64,000 nt of DNA from Duganella sp. Root1480D1 (GCF_001427305.1 NZ_LMFZ01000012.1:248001-312000); one strand, 5' to 3'; positions 8,008 through 16,686 are shown, counted from the first letter of the stretch. Made by a program: numbers and translations. Notes: generated by a model from the letters alone, not told the origin.

Positions 8008-11000
8008 ATGAGCTGGTTGAAAATGCCGTGGTCTATCCGCGGCGTTGTTGCGCGCGACGAGCGTGAGTGGCGTAAAGCGAACGTAGACAGACGACGGCTG
8101 GCATTTTCAAGACTTGAGCGAGAGTTGCTATTTGCCGGAGAACACCCGTTCCGGTTTGTTATTTCCCTGCTTGCACTTCAGTTAGTGCTCCTTTGTTTGG
8201 CCAGCGTTCTGCCGAGCGACTGGTTCACCCCCCCTTGGGTTAATTGGGAAGCTGCCGAGCAGTTCACCTATTTTTCTACTCTCTGGACTGTCCAGGTGAC
8301 ACTGGTAGCGCTTGTTTATCCTCTTGTCATTGCTTTCGTCGCCGTTTTCCTCCAACGTCGCCCGGCGGCCGAAGTCTTTGTACACCTTTACATGTTGGAC
8401 TCTGGCGCATTAGCCGCAGGGCTATCGTCTGTCGTCCTGGTCGTCGTGATGAGTATTCAGTATCTGATGCTTACCACGTGGGGACTAGCCGCGCTACCTA
8501 GTTGGACGGCATTAGACACGGTGTGGTTTTTGCTGAACGCCGCCTTAACTACATTCTTCCTATATCGTACCGTTGAGTTTTTACTCCCTGAAGTGCAGGC
8601 GAGAGTGGTTCAGCGATACATGGTCAGTGTTGCGCTTCCACGCGACGTTAGCCGACTTAACTCCTATCAAGTGCTTGCAGGGTCTCAAGCACGAGGTTGG
8701 ATACCAATTCCAGACTATGCTGACGAGTCAACCCCGAACAGTCCGACTATGCTTATCGGGCGCTTCGGATTTAGGGATGGGGATGCTCAAGGTACGGTTG
8801 GATTGTCGGGACCTCATCGCTTAGTCAATGTGCGCTTGTGGTTGATGCGAGCCGTCGCGACAAGCTGGTACCGCCGGGCCAAGAAAGCTACACAGTCGCA
8901 GCCAAATACAGGCCCTTCGGAGCAGAGGCCAGTGCTTACGTTCCCACTGACTCCAGGTACTGTTTCAGAGGGAGAGGTTTGTTTGGCTAGAGTTGCGCAT
9001 GGGCCCTCGCTCGGGTGGTGGCACCTCTTAATGCTGCGATGGTCGCTCGTATTTCGTCCTCTTGAGAGAGAGCGTTTTGGCATTCGAGTCCAGGCCATTC
9101 TCGAAGAACTTGCGTCGGACGCAAGACAGGCAGCATCAATTGGAAACAGCGAATCCTTCGAGCGCAGTTACAACACTCTTGTGAACATGCATGAGCTACT
9201 GCTCAATGCTTGTTTGGACCGTGATGATGTGGGTGAGCTAAATAGCTGGGCAATGCTTCCGGACCCGCAAACCTTTGCCGGTCGGCGACTTCACGAAAGC
9301 TGGAGCGAAATTTATCGAGGTGTGTTTGAAGCGGCAATCCACAATGTTATCCACGATACGCGTCCTCTGCGGCGTCTGTGTCATCTTCTCCAGCATCTGG
9401 ACAGCAAACAGCTTCGTAGCTCCCCTGTGAGAATACAAGAGCATCTGCTTCACTTACCTCCACTTATGATGTACCTCTTGGGGAATTGGTGGTCTCAACG
9501 TGTTGAAGAACAAGGGGTTCTGGTGCACGACGTCTTTAACGCTGTGCTGTTGCGGCCGCCTTTGAATCGAGTGTATGAAGAGGTACTCTCCAGCTTTGTA
9601 AGCGGGTGGGAAAACGGCAGACCAAGTAGGGGACGTATTCGTCAAGAGGATATTCTTCCGGATTGGAGCGCTCTTCCAAATGCGGCGCGACTAAATGCGA
9701 AACATATAGATGAAACAGCTCGTATGCTATTGGCGGCAGTTCATCAAGGGGACGTAGCCGCCGCTGAATGGATGGCTGATGTGCTCAATAAGTGGTGGGA
9801 TACATTTGACTTTGAACACGAGCCCCACCAGCTTTACAACAAAACCGCGTTCATAACTCTCGACCATCTCGAGCTTGATTGGGCAACCTTTACTAGAACG
9901 TTCGGTATTGAGCAAGACCAAATTTACGGCACTGAACAGTTAACCCAGACGCTTCAGAAAGGCGCATATCTTGCTGCCTTGCGCAATTATTGGTATGACA
10001 TTCGACTGCTTGTTCTTGAACTCCTGATTAACTGGATTCAGCACCATCCTGGCGCTCAGGCAGAGTCGTCCTTGGCTGCTGAGGTTCTTGTAGGGTTCCT
10101 GACCGGAAGACAATGGCGCGGGGGTGGCCGACTTAGCGGGACACTTAGCAGTTTTTCTGCCATTGCATATTTGACGGCGAAGGCTCGTCAATATGCCGCA
10201 ACAGGCGAGTGGTCAGCGGGGTATGTAGCGCGGCTCAACAGTTTTGTTGAACATGTTAAAGATATGCGCAGACCTAATATGGTAAGTTCGCGGGTTTACT
10301 CTTTTAGCGGAGCGGACGATGTCGAGTCATTGCAAGACGCTCAACTCGCATTTTTTGCGATGTTAACTAGTGGTGCCTGGCGCATTCCAGAGCCCTTTTA
10401 TCGTCAAATTGACTTGTGGCTTATTGACCAATACCGCAGCGTTGAGATTCTACGGGAGCGTTTCCGAGCCTGGATTGAGCGCCTTGATACTGAACCATCG
10501 GTTAGTACGGACACGGTTTCCGACCTAAAAGGCCGCGTTAGACCCGACATGAATATTGTAGATGCTTGGGATGCCGTCAGGGCAGGTTTACGGGCTGTCC
10601 TGGACGCTGTCGAGGTGAGAAGAGAGGAGGTACTGGCAGCGCAGCCTATCAGTATGGAACGCTTGCTTGAGATTGCTTCGTTTGCGTCTTCGACCGGGTT
10701 TACTGGTGAGGATGGCGGATTTCCACTGCAATTGTTAACAATTAGGACTACCGAAGAGGAACTGCAGCCGTTCACATTGACGATGCGTGAGGTCAGGAGG
10801 GGCGAACTGACTGAACTTGAAATGGAGCCACGGGCAATTAATGAATCTGACAGCTATGCCGAGAGTGTGGCACGCCAAGTCAGACTGGTAGTACTTGCAG
10901 ATATCCTTCATCTATGTACGATTCGAGAAGTGCTGGCGACTACTGCTGAAGCATATTGGCAAGCGCTAAAAGCTGAAGCAGCGAGGATGGTATCCAGGGG

Positions 11001-11379
11001 AGCTCGCCCCATCCTTCTCCTTGATAATGCAACCCGTCCTGACTGGGTATGGGATTGGCAGCACCCAGATTACGGCGCCGATTACAGCCGTCCGGATGAC
11101 CTTCAGCTGCAGCGTTTGGAAGGCAACGGGGACGACTATGTGTGTCATTTTAACGAAATAGCAGTCTTCGTCGCACCATTGACTTCTGGGCAATCTATTC
11201 TTATGGCCCGAGAAACGTTTGAAGACGTAACGTTCACCGAGTACAGGCCTGGGCAATGTGTACAAGCCCAAGTTGAAGAGCTAGCCGAAAGACGAAATCT
11301 CGTAGACCTTCGGCTAACCTTCTCCCGGCGCGTTACCGTGGGCGATGTTGATGCTGTACGTCTGCGGTACCTTGAATAA
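8008..11379 (+). CDS. Large four-TM membrane protein of unknown function (element cargo)
   Basis: The 1123-residue product has four hydrophobic segments near residues 48-68, 95-115, 132-154 and 170-190, then more than 900 residues that look soluble and mostly helical. I see no nuclease, helicase, kinase or transporter motif and no Walker motif in that part, and I do not recognise the family. It is the largest gene of the element and its most AT-rich, and it appears to form an operon with the 78-aa gene before it. Large proteins of unknown function in this position of mobilizable elements are often defence or host-interaction genes. That is inference from location only. TMs 1-4 suggest the soluble part lies in the cytoplasm. 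Confidence 0.85.
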   Translation: MSWLKMPWSIRGVVARDEREWRKANVDRRRLAFSRLERELLFAGEHPFRFVISLLALQLVLLCLASVLPSDWFTPPWVNWEAAEQFTYFSTLWTVQVTLVALVYPLVIAFVAVFLQRRPAAEVFVHLYMLDSGALAAGLSSVVLVVVMSIQYLMLTTWGLAALPSWTALDTVWFLLNAALTTFFLYRTVEFLLPEVQARVVQRYMVSVALPRDVSRLNSYQVLAGSQARGWIPIPDYADESTPNSPTMLIGRFGFRDGDAQGTVGLSGPHRLVNVRLWLMRAVATSWYRRAKKATQSQPNTGPSEQRPVLTFPLTPGTVSEGEVCLARVAHGPSLGWWHLLMLRWSLVFRPLERERFGIRVQAILEELASDARQAASIGNSESFERSYNTLVNMHELLLNACLDRDDVGELNSWAMLPDPQTFAGRRLHESWSEIYRGVFEAAIHNVIHDTRPLRRLCHLLQHLDSKQLRSSPVRIQEHLLHLPPLMMYLLGNWWSQRVEEQGVLVHDVFNAVLLRPPLNRVYEEVLSSFVSGWENGRPSRGRIRQEDILPDWSALPNAARLNAKHIDETARMLLAAVHQGDVAAAEWMADVLNKWWDTFDFEHEPHQLYNKTAFITLDHLELDWATFTRTFGIEQDQIYGTEQLTQTLQKGAYLAALRNYWYDIRLLVLELLINWIQHHPGAQAESSLAAEVLVGFLTGRQWRGGGRLSGTLSSFSAIAYLTAKARQYAATGEWSAGYVARLNSFVEHVKDMRRPNMVSSRVYSFSGADDVESLQDAQLAFFAMLTSGAWRIPEPFYRQIDLWLIDQYRSVEILRERFRAWIERLDTEPSVSTDTVSDLKGRVRPDMNIVDAWDAVRAGLRAVLDAVEVRREEVLAAQPISMERLLEIASFASSTGFTGEDGGFPLQLLTIRTTEEELQPFTLTMREVRRGELTELEMEPRAINESDSYAESVARQVRLVVLADILHLCTIREVLATTAEAYWQALKAEAARMVSRGARPILLLDNATRPDWVWDWQHPDYGADYSRPDDLQLQRLEGNGDDYVCHFNEIAVFVAPLTSGQSILMARETFEDVTFTEYRPGQCVQAQVEELAERRNLVDLRLTFSRRVTVGDVDAVRLRYLE

Positions 11380-11462
11380 AGCACGAGTCCCCAGACTCCG
11401 CTAGTAGTCTATCGCCGATACAAGAGGGAGTAACCATTCAGTCAACCGAGAACTAAGCGCCA

Positions 11463-11837
11463 ATGAAGTACAAACTTATACGCTCCATGGCTCACAACTG
11501 GTCGCACTCCTTCATGAGTGCAATGAATTATGTGGACGGTGCCTTCGTCTACGAGGACGTGCACAGGCTGGCTAGAGAGCGACGTGGCGAGAAGGTCATT
11601 ATCAACTGGATTCCACCTGGCGGCGAAGAGTCGCACGACCTCCCATTGCGGGTTCAAAAATGTGTGGAGGCTTACCGCGCAGGATTAACGGAGCACCTTC
11701 GGCGACATCACGTTGACGCTTCAGCACTCAAGATTTTCCGCACCGAAGTGTACGTCGCTGAAAATTTTCGCATGTACGTTCGAGCTTTCGTCGTCGACGA
11801 TAGAGAAAAGGAACACGTGGCGTTTGTCTGGAGCTAG
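11463..11837 (+). CDS. Conserved-looking small protein of unknown function
   Basis: The 124-residue product (MKYKLIRSMAHNWSHSF at its start, then MNYVDGAFVYED) has no signal peptide or membrane segment and is rich in aromatic residues and His. I have an impression of similar uncharacterised proteins in other proteobacteria but cannot name a family. It is the last gene before the right end of the element, 83 bases after the large membrane protein. No good ribosome-binding site is visible. Confidence 0.65.
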   Translation: MKYKLIRSMAHNWSHSFMSAMNYVDGAFVYEDVHRLARERRGEKVIINWIPPGGEESHDLPLRVQKCVEAYRAGLTEHLRRHHVDASALKIFRTEVYVAENFRMYVRAFVVDDREKEHVAFVWS

Positions 11838-12033
11838 CCGGGCAACTTTGGCCATCGGCGGCAGCTAGACCTGCCTGGTACGTGATACCGATGAATGACG
11901 CCCCGGCGCCAGCGACATGAACGAAACGGGCATTGCAAGCGGACGGCTTTTGTAACACAATCCGTCACACAGACCCGTGGTGCAACTGCCTTGACGCCCC
12001 GCGCACGTAGGTACTTCGCTGTGGCCAGTGGTC
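11838..12033. other. Right end of the element, non-coding
   Basis: No convincing gene is seen between the 124-aa gene and attR. The stretch 11961-11980 (TCCGTCACACAGACCCGTGG) resembles 1162-1182 near the left end (TCTGTCACACAACC then AACGTGG). These could be integrase arm-binding sites, one near each end, but this is a pattern impression only. Confidence 0.4.
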
Positions 12034-12056
12034 CCCCATCAGCCACCCCAAAGAAT
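12034..12056 (+). repeat. attR: right 23-bp direct repeat
   Basis: This is a perfect copy of 1059-1081. It is followed at once by a strong terminator that belongs to the host tRNA-His unit. The tRNA fragment here lacks the 5' part and is not functional. Confidence 0.93.
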
Positions 12057-12060
12057 TTTA

Positions 12061-12086
12061 AAGCCCAGCCTAGCGCTGGGCTTTTT
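12061..12086 (+). terminator. Displaced native terminator of tRNA-His
   Basis: AAGCCCAGC (12061-12069) pairs with GCTGGGCTT (12075-12083), followed by a run of T. It sits five bases beyond attR, where it would have ended tRNA-His transcription before the element inserted. Part of it may now terminate transcripts leaving the element. Confidence 0.85.
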
Positions 12087-12142
12087 CATTTCCGGGATGT
12101 TGGTAAAATAGAATTAGTTTCAATCTACCAACCAGGAATCGC

Positions 12143-13066
12143 GTGGACTTCCAGTCATTGAATTGCCCGCAATGTGGCGGCGTGCTTCCGCGCCAGGCCA
12201 TCTGGCGCACCGTCGCCTGCCCCTATTGCGACGCCACGGTCACCCGCTCCGATTCAGTCGTCGACGTTGCCCGCTTCCACGAGGCGCTGCAGCGCTTTCG
12301 GAACGATCCTGCCGGCCAGGATGCCCGCTGCGGGGAACGGCGCTACCGCATCATCCGCCAGTTGTACCAGGGCGCCGATTCGCGCGTCATGCTGGCGCGG
12401 CGCTGCGGACGCCTGGGCGAACACGTGGTGCTCAAATACGCCGATGCCGCAAAACTGGAGCGGGAACACGGCGTCCTGCGCCAGCTCCAGGCAGATACAT
12501 CGTCGGGCTCCGCCTATTTCTCGCAGCGCCTGCCGGAATCGGTCGCACTGGGCCCGGACGGCAACGGCGGCACAGTGCTCGCGTTGCGCCACCCGCCGGG
12601 CTATTGGGGCAGCCTGTCCGAAGTGCACCGTCACTACGGCACCGGCCTCGATGCACGCCATGTGGTCTGGATGTGGCGCCGCGTGCTTGAAGTATTGGCG
12701 CATGTGCACAGCATCGGCTGGAGCCATGGCGCTGTAAGCCTGGAACATATGCTGGTGCATCCTGCCGACCATGGCGTCTTCCTGGTCGGCTGGTCCCGTG
12801 CAAAACGCCATGGCGACCAGGCGCGCGACCTGATGCAGTCTGCATGGAGCATGCGCGCCCTGCTGGCCGGCCAGCGCACTGGCGACGATGCGCCAGCCCT
12901 GCCGGCATCGGTGCCGGCGCCACTGGCGGAACTGTTGCAGCGCGCTTCTTCCGATGCGCACTGGCTGAGGGCGCAGGGCGCCGCCGGCTTGCACTACGAA
13001 GCCACCAGCGCGGCGGCTGCCGCTTTCGGCCCGCCACGCTTCCTTCACTTCCACCCAACACACTAA
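12143..13066 (+). CDS. Zinc-ribbon protein with a protein-kinase-like domain, probable pseudokinase
   Basis: The 307-residue product opens with a four-Cys zinc ribbon (CPQC at 8-11, CPYC at 26-29). A kinase-like fold follows, with a glycine-loop-like QGADSRV near 76-82, VLK with Lys98, and a helical lobe. The catalytic loop reads SHGAVSLEHMLV (194-205) where active kinases have HxDLKPxN, so the catalytic Asp is Ala and the Lys is absent. The DFG position reads LVGW. This points to a nucleotide-binding or regulatory pseudokinase. It starts with GTG after AGGA and is followed 19 bases later by the vWA gene, so the two likely act together. Confidence 0.8.
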   Translation: MDFQSLNCPQCGGVLPRQAIWRTVACPYCDATVTRSDSVVDVARFHEALQRFRNDPAGQDARCGERRYRIIRQLYQGADSRVMLARRCGRLGEHVVLKYADAAKLEREHGVLRQLQADTSSGSAYFSQRLPESVALGPDGNGGTVLALRHPPGYWGSLSEVHRHYGTGLDARHVVWMWRRVLEVLAHVHSIGWSHGAVSLEHMLVHPADHGVFLVGWSRAKRHGDQARDLMQSAWSMRALLAGQRTGDDAPALPASVPAPLAELLQRASSDAHWLRAQGAAGLHYEATSAAAAAFGPPRFLHFHPTH

Positions 13067-13085
13067 TCGTATCCAGAGGAGCCAA

Positions 13086-14063
13086 ATGGGCCACGGTAAC
13101 TACTCCTTCTCAGCGCACGCCGCCCTGGTCGCCGACCGGGCATCCGCATCGCGCAGCCAGGTATTCCAGCAAAATTCCTGCCATCCGCTGATGAACCCCA
13201 AGGGCATCAAGATGCGCGAGTCGCGCGACAACGCCGACCATCCGAATTCTCTGGGCATCGTCTTTGCGCTCGACGTCACCGGCTCGATGGGCGATATCCC
13301 GGAGCAGTTGGCGACCAAGGAGCTGCCGACCTTCATGCGCCTGTTGACGGCCTGCGGCGTCGCCGACCCGCAAATCCAGTTCATGGCGATCGGCGACGCC
13401 ACCTGCGACGACGCGCCCTTGCAGGTCGGACAGTTTGAATCGACCGCGGAGCTGATGGACCAGTGGCTGACCTGGAGCTATATCGAAGGCGGCGGCGGCG
13501 GTTCGAGCGAAGAAAGCTATGAGCTCGCCTTCTACATGGCAGCCCAGCATACCGACCTCGATTGCTGGGTAAAACGCCGCAAAAAAGGCTACCTGTTTTT
13601 GACCGGCGATGAACTGCCCTACCCTGCCATTTCGCGCCACCAGATCGAAACGCTGGTTGGCGACCGCCTGGACGAGGATTTGCCGATCAAAGAAGTGATC
13701 GCTGCTGCTTCCGAAACCTTTCACCTGTTCTTCCTGATCCCCGACCTGCACCGCCGCCAGCGTTGCGAAGCGCGTTGGCGCGAGCTCCTGGGCGACCACG
13801 TGATCTGCATGGAAGCGCCGCAAGATGCCTGCGCTGTAGCCGCCTCCATCGTTGCGCTGACCGAAGGCGCCTTGCCAAAGCTGGATGCATTGCCAGGCGT
13901 ACTGTCCGGCGAAGGAATTGATGGCAGCCGCGTTTCCGCCATCGTGCGGTCCCTGCGGCCATATGCCGCCTTGCTGGAAGGCGGCACGGCGCACGAGATT
14001 CCGGTGTCGTCGCCCGCCGTGGCGCTGGGCGAGCGTCCTTGGTGGAGGCGTCTGTTTGGTTGA
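13086..14063 (+). CDS. von Willebrand factor A domain protein
   Basis: The 325-residue soluble product carries a MIDAS-type motif DVTGSM at residues 63-68 inside IVFALDVTGSMGD, so it probably binds a divalent metal and a partner protein. The first 55 residues are conserved-looking (NPKGIKMRESRDN). There is no signal peptide or TM. It lies between the pseudokinase and the PurA-like gene. Its TGA overlaps the TTG start of the latter, and the GGAGG used by that gene lies inside its own coding end. TerY-type vWA proteins also pair with kinases, which gives a precedent for such a trio. Confidence 0.88.
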   Translation: MGHGNYSFSAHAALVADRASASRSQVFQQNSCHPLMNPKGIKMRESRDNADHPNSLGIVFALDVTGSMGDIPEQLATKELPTFMRLLTACGVADPQIQFMAIGDATCDDAPLQVGQFESTAELMDQWLTWSYIEGGGGGSSEESYELAFYMAAQHTDLDCWVKRRKKGYLFLTGDELPYPAISRHQIETLVGDRLDEDLPIKEVIAAASETFHLFFLIPDLHRRQRCEARWRELLGDHVICMEAPQDACAVAASIVALTEGALPKLDALPGVLSGEGIDGSRVSAIVRSLRPYAALLEGGTAHEIPVSSPAVALGERPWWRRLFG

Positions 14064-15378
14064 GGGCAGGATCGTATCGGTCATCGGACTGGCCTTCGGT
14101 GACTGCGGCAAGGGCTTGTTCACGGACTACCTTTGCCGCGTCAAATCGGCGCACACCGTCATGCGTTTCAACGGCGGCGGCCAGGCGGGGCACAACGTGG
14201 TCCTGCCTGATGGCCGACATCACACCTTCTCCCAGTTCGGCGCCGGCACCTTCAATCCCGGCGTCGCGACAGTCCTGTCGGCGCCGGTCGTGGTTCACCC
14301 CACGGCCTTGCTGGTCGAAGAAAGCTACCTGCAGCGCGCGGGCGTCAGCGATGCGCTGAATCGCCTGTTCATCGACGCGCGCTGCCTCGTCACCACGCCC
14401 TACCACGAAGCAGCGGGCCGCCTGCGCGAACGCGCGCGCGGCGCTGCTGCGCATGGAAGCTGCGGCGTAGGCTTCGGCGAAACCGTGGGCCACGCGCTGG
14501 CCCAGCCCGAACAGGCACTGCGCTATGCCGACCTGCTGCATCCTTCGCGCGCGCGCGACAAACTGGACGCCATGCGCCACAGCCTGCGCGCTTCGCTGCC
14601 CGGCGATATCGCGGCGCTGAACCCGCAAGACGCAGCGATCCTCGACGATCCCGGTTTTGGTTTGCTATGGCTCGAACATGCGCAACGCCTCGTCGCGAAA
14701 GTGCCGCCGTCCGCGTCCGAACAAATCGCCGCGCAGCTGGTGCGCGCCGGCAGCATCGTGATGGAAGGCGCGCAAGGCATGCTGCTCGACGAATGGCACG
14801 GCTTCCACCCGCATACGACGTGGAGCAGCACCGGCCCCGCCGCAGCCGAAGCTGCACTGGCGGGCTACGGCCTGTCCGAGCGCATTACGCATCTCGGCGC
14901 CACGCGCAGCTACCTTACTCGTCACGGCCAAGGCCCCATGCCGACCGAGGACCAGGCCATGCAAGTCCTGGCAGAACCGCATAACGCCGACAGTGGCTGG
15001 CAGGGCCGCTTCCGCCGCGGCCATCCCGACGCCGCGCTGCTGCGCTATGCGCTCGCCGCCGCCGGCCGCATCGACGGCCTGCTGGTCAGCCACCTCGACG
15101 CATTCGCAGGCGCAACCAACCTGCGCTGGTCCCACAGCTACAGCGTGCACGGCCGCGAAGTCCGCGAGCTCCCGTCAGCCACCCGCCCGGACCTAACGCA
15201 CACGGCAGCGCTTTGCGAGCTGCTGAACGCCGCCAGCCCAAATTACGCCACAGCCCCCATCGCCAACGCCGACGCATTCCTGCGCGAACTGCAAGCCATC
15301 ACCAAGCTGCCAGTCGTCCTCGGCTCACACGGCCCCACTTGGCACGATGTTGTGGCACCTCCCGGATATAGGGCGTGA
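14056..15378 (+). CDS. Divergent adenylosuccinate-synthetase-like enzyme (PurA paralogue)
   Basis: PurA couples IMP and aspartate using GTP. This 440-residue relative keeps the fold's landmarks: GDCGKG (Asp16, Lys19) in place of GDEGKG, QAGHN with His46 in place of NAGHT, EGAQG near residue 237, and LRYALAAAGRIDGLLVSHLD near the C-terminus. The loop that binds aspartate in PurA (TTTGRPRR) reads SGWQGRFRR. Key catalytic residues remain, so an active ligase with a changed amine or nucleotide substrate is likely. I chose TTG 14056: GGAGG at 14044-14048 is seven bases upstream and the start overlaps the vWA stop. No ATG or GTG is available before the conserved N-terminus. Confidence 0.85.
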   Translation: MVEGRIVSVIGLAFGDCGKGLFTDYLCRVKSAHTVMRFNGGGQAGHNVVLPDGRHHTFSQFGAGTFNPGVATVLSAPVVVHPTALLVEESYLQRAGVSDALNRLFIDARCLVTTPYHEAAGRLRERARGAAAHGSCGVGFGETVGHALAQPEQALRYADLLHPSRARDKLDAMRHSLRASLPGDIAALNPQDAAILDDPGFGLLWLEHAQRLVAKVPPSASEQIAAQLVRAGSIVMEGAQGMLLDEWHGFHPHTTWSSTGPAAAEAALAGYGLSERITHLGATRSYLTRHGQGPMPTEDQAMQVLAEPHNADSGWQGRFRRGHPDAALLRYALAAAGRIDGLLVSHLDAFAGATNLRWSHSYSVHGREVRELPSATRPDLTHTAALCELLNAASPNYATAPIANADAFLRELQAITKLPVVLGSHGPTWHDVVAPPGYRA

Positions 15379-15408
15379 TCCGACCGCATTGCCGCCTATG
15401 CTGGCGGC

Positions 15409-16113
15409 ATGGATACCTACCCAGTCATTGAATTCCGCCGCTACACGACTGTAGAAGGCGGGCAGGCAGCGTTTTCACGCTATTTCGAAACCCTGTTCCC
15501 GGAAGCCTTCCAGCAACTGGGCGCGCTGGCGCTCGGCCAGTTCACCGAGCGCGGCAATCCGAACAGCTTCCTCTGGATGCGTGGCTTCACCAGTTGGGAG
15601 CAGCGCGCCGTGGTCAACGCCGCCTTTTACTATGGCCCGGTATGGAAGGAGCATAAGGCCACGCTGAACGGGCTGATGACCGACAGCGACAACGTGCTGC
15701 TGCTGCGCCCTTTGCGGCCCGGCGCAGGCGTGCCGGCCATGCCCGCCGTCGATCCGGTGCTGGAGACGGATGGCGCGCAAGGCGAAGTGGTGGCCATCGT
15801 CTGCACCGTCAAGCCCGGCCAGCTGGAACGATTTGCCGAACTGGCAGCGGCTGCCTTCGCCGCATGGAACGACGCCGGCTGGCGCGACGCCGGCACCCTT
15901 GTCACGCTCGACATGCCCAACAATTTCCCGCAATTGCCAGTGCGTGGCGACGGCCCGCACCTGGTGTGGCTGGGCAGCGCCGCGCCAGGCAGCCAGCCAC
16001 CGGCGCTGGAAGTGCTCACTGACGCCGCGCTCGAGCTGTTGCGCGAGCCGCCCGAACGCATCCAGCTGCGCCCGACACATCGTTCGCGCCTCCGATACAA
16101 CACAAAAATTTAA
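15409..16113 (+). CDS. NIPSNAP-like / dimeric alpha-beta barrel protein
   Basis: The 234-residue soluble product begins YPVIEFRRYTTVEGG and continues with WMRGFTSWEQR and YGPVWKEH, typical of NIPSNAP-family ferredoxin-like folds. A second related half begins at VVAIVCTVKPGQLERF. The biochemical role of this family in bacteria is not settled. It starts 31 bases after the PurA-like gene on the same strand and could be the last gene of that operon, although it has no obvious functional link. No membrane segment or signal peptide is visible. Confidence 0.75.
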   Translation: MDTYPVIEFRRYTTVEGGQAAFSRYFETLFPEAFQQLGALALGQFTERGNPNSFLWMRGFTSWEQRAVVNAAFYYGPVWKEHKATLNGLMTDSDNVLLLRPLRPGAGVPAMPAVDPVLETDGAQGEVVAIVCTVKPGQLERFAELAAAAFAAWNDAGWRDAGTLVTLDMPNNFPQLPVRGDGPHLVWLGSAAPGSQPPALEVLTDAALELLREPPERIQLRPTHRSRLRYNTKI

Positions 16114-16192
16114 GCAACATCCGTTGTGCTACGGTATTTGTTTTGGGGATAAAATAAAGACTCAGAAAAACATTGCACCGACGAAAGAAGTC

Positions 16193-16633
16193 ATGTCTGA
16201 GTTGAAAGAACTATCCACTTACAGCAAGGACACTCCGGTGGGCCTGCCCACCGTTGGTGGCCGCGCCGCTGTGTTCGTCCCTACCGACCTATTCGACCTG
16301 GCGAACTCCAGCACCATCCGCAAAGGGGCCGGCATTGTCGGCTTCGGCAATCCGGATGGTTCGCTGACCGTCTACTTCGAGGCCAATCGCTTCGACGATT
16401 CCTCCCTGCACAAGTGGGAAAACAAGGCCCGCAAAGCCTATGACCGCATGGTCGCCGTGGCCCCGACCGTGTCCAAAGCCAAAATGGATGCCAAGTTCCT
16501 GGAGCAGGTTGGCTACATCGACGGCGCCGGCATCACCCTGAAGGAACCGGACCGCCTGCACGATTGGCTGAACCTGTCCAATGCCCTGGATACCGCGCCG
16601 GAAGCACCGGTTGTGCTGTGGGGTAAAAAATAG
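16193..16633 (+). CDS. Hypothetical protein
   Basis: The 146-residue product (MSELKELSTYSKDTPVGLP) is soluble and acidic-basic mixed, without signal peptide or recognised domain. An AAGAAG stretch precedes the ATG at normal distance, and a strong intrinsic terminator follows 20 bases after the stop, so it is probably a monocistronic unit. In-frame codons run upstream of 16193, but they overlap the NIPSNAP gene in another frame and have no start signal. Confidence 0.7.
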   Translation: MSELKELSTYSKDTPVGLPTVGGRAAVFVPTDLFDLANSSTIRKGAGIVGFGNPDGSLTVYFEANRFDDSSLHKWENKARKAYDRMVAVAPTVSKAKMDAKFLEQVGYIDGAGITLKEPDRLHDWLNLSNALDTAPEAPVVLWGKK

Positions 16634-16653
16634 CGGACGAGCAATAGTCCTAC

Positions 16654-16686
16654 AAAGGCATCGGCGCCTCTCCGATGCCTTTTTTG
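16654..16686 (+). terminator. Intrinsic terminator
   Basis: AAAGGCATCGG (16654-16664) pairs with its complement at 16672-16682 around a 7-base loop, followed by TTTTTT. It closes the unit of the 146-aa gene. Confidence 0.9.

Larger units (their letters stand above)
1059..12056. mobile_element. Integrative mobilizable element in tRNA-His
   Basis: The element is bounded by the 23-bp direct repeats at 1059-1081 and 12034-12056. In order it holds a tyrosine integrase reading inward from the tRNA, then on the minus strand a relaxase, a coupling-protein ATPase, a two-TM protein, a ribbon-helix-helix protein and a 67-aa protein, then on the plus strand a 78-aa protein, a 1123-aa membrane protein and a 124-aa protein. 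Base composition is clearly more AT-rich than the flanks, most strongly in the 1123-aa gene. No T4SS channel genes are present, so transfer would need a helper, which makes it an IME rather than an ICE. One unit would be about 10,975 bp. Confidence 0.93.

Noticed and set aside
14390-15150. Overlapping minus-strand frames within the PurA-like gene
   Set aside because: They are Arg/Ala-rich shadow frames. The plus-strand frame carries clear enzyme motifs.
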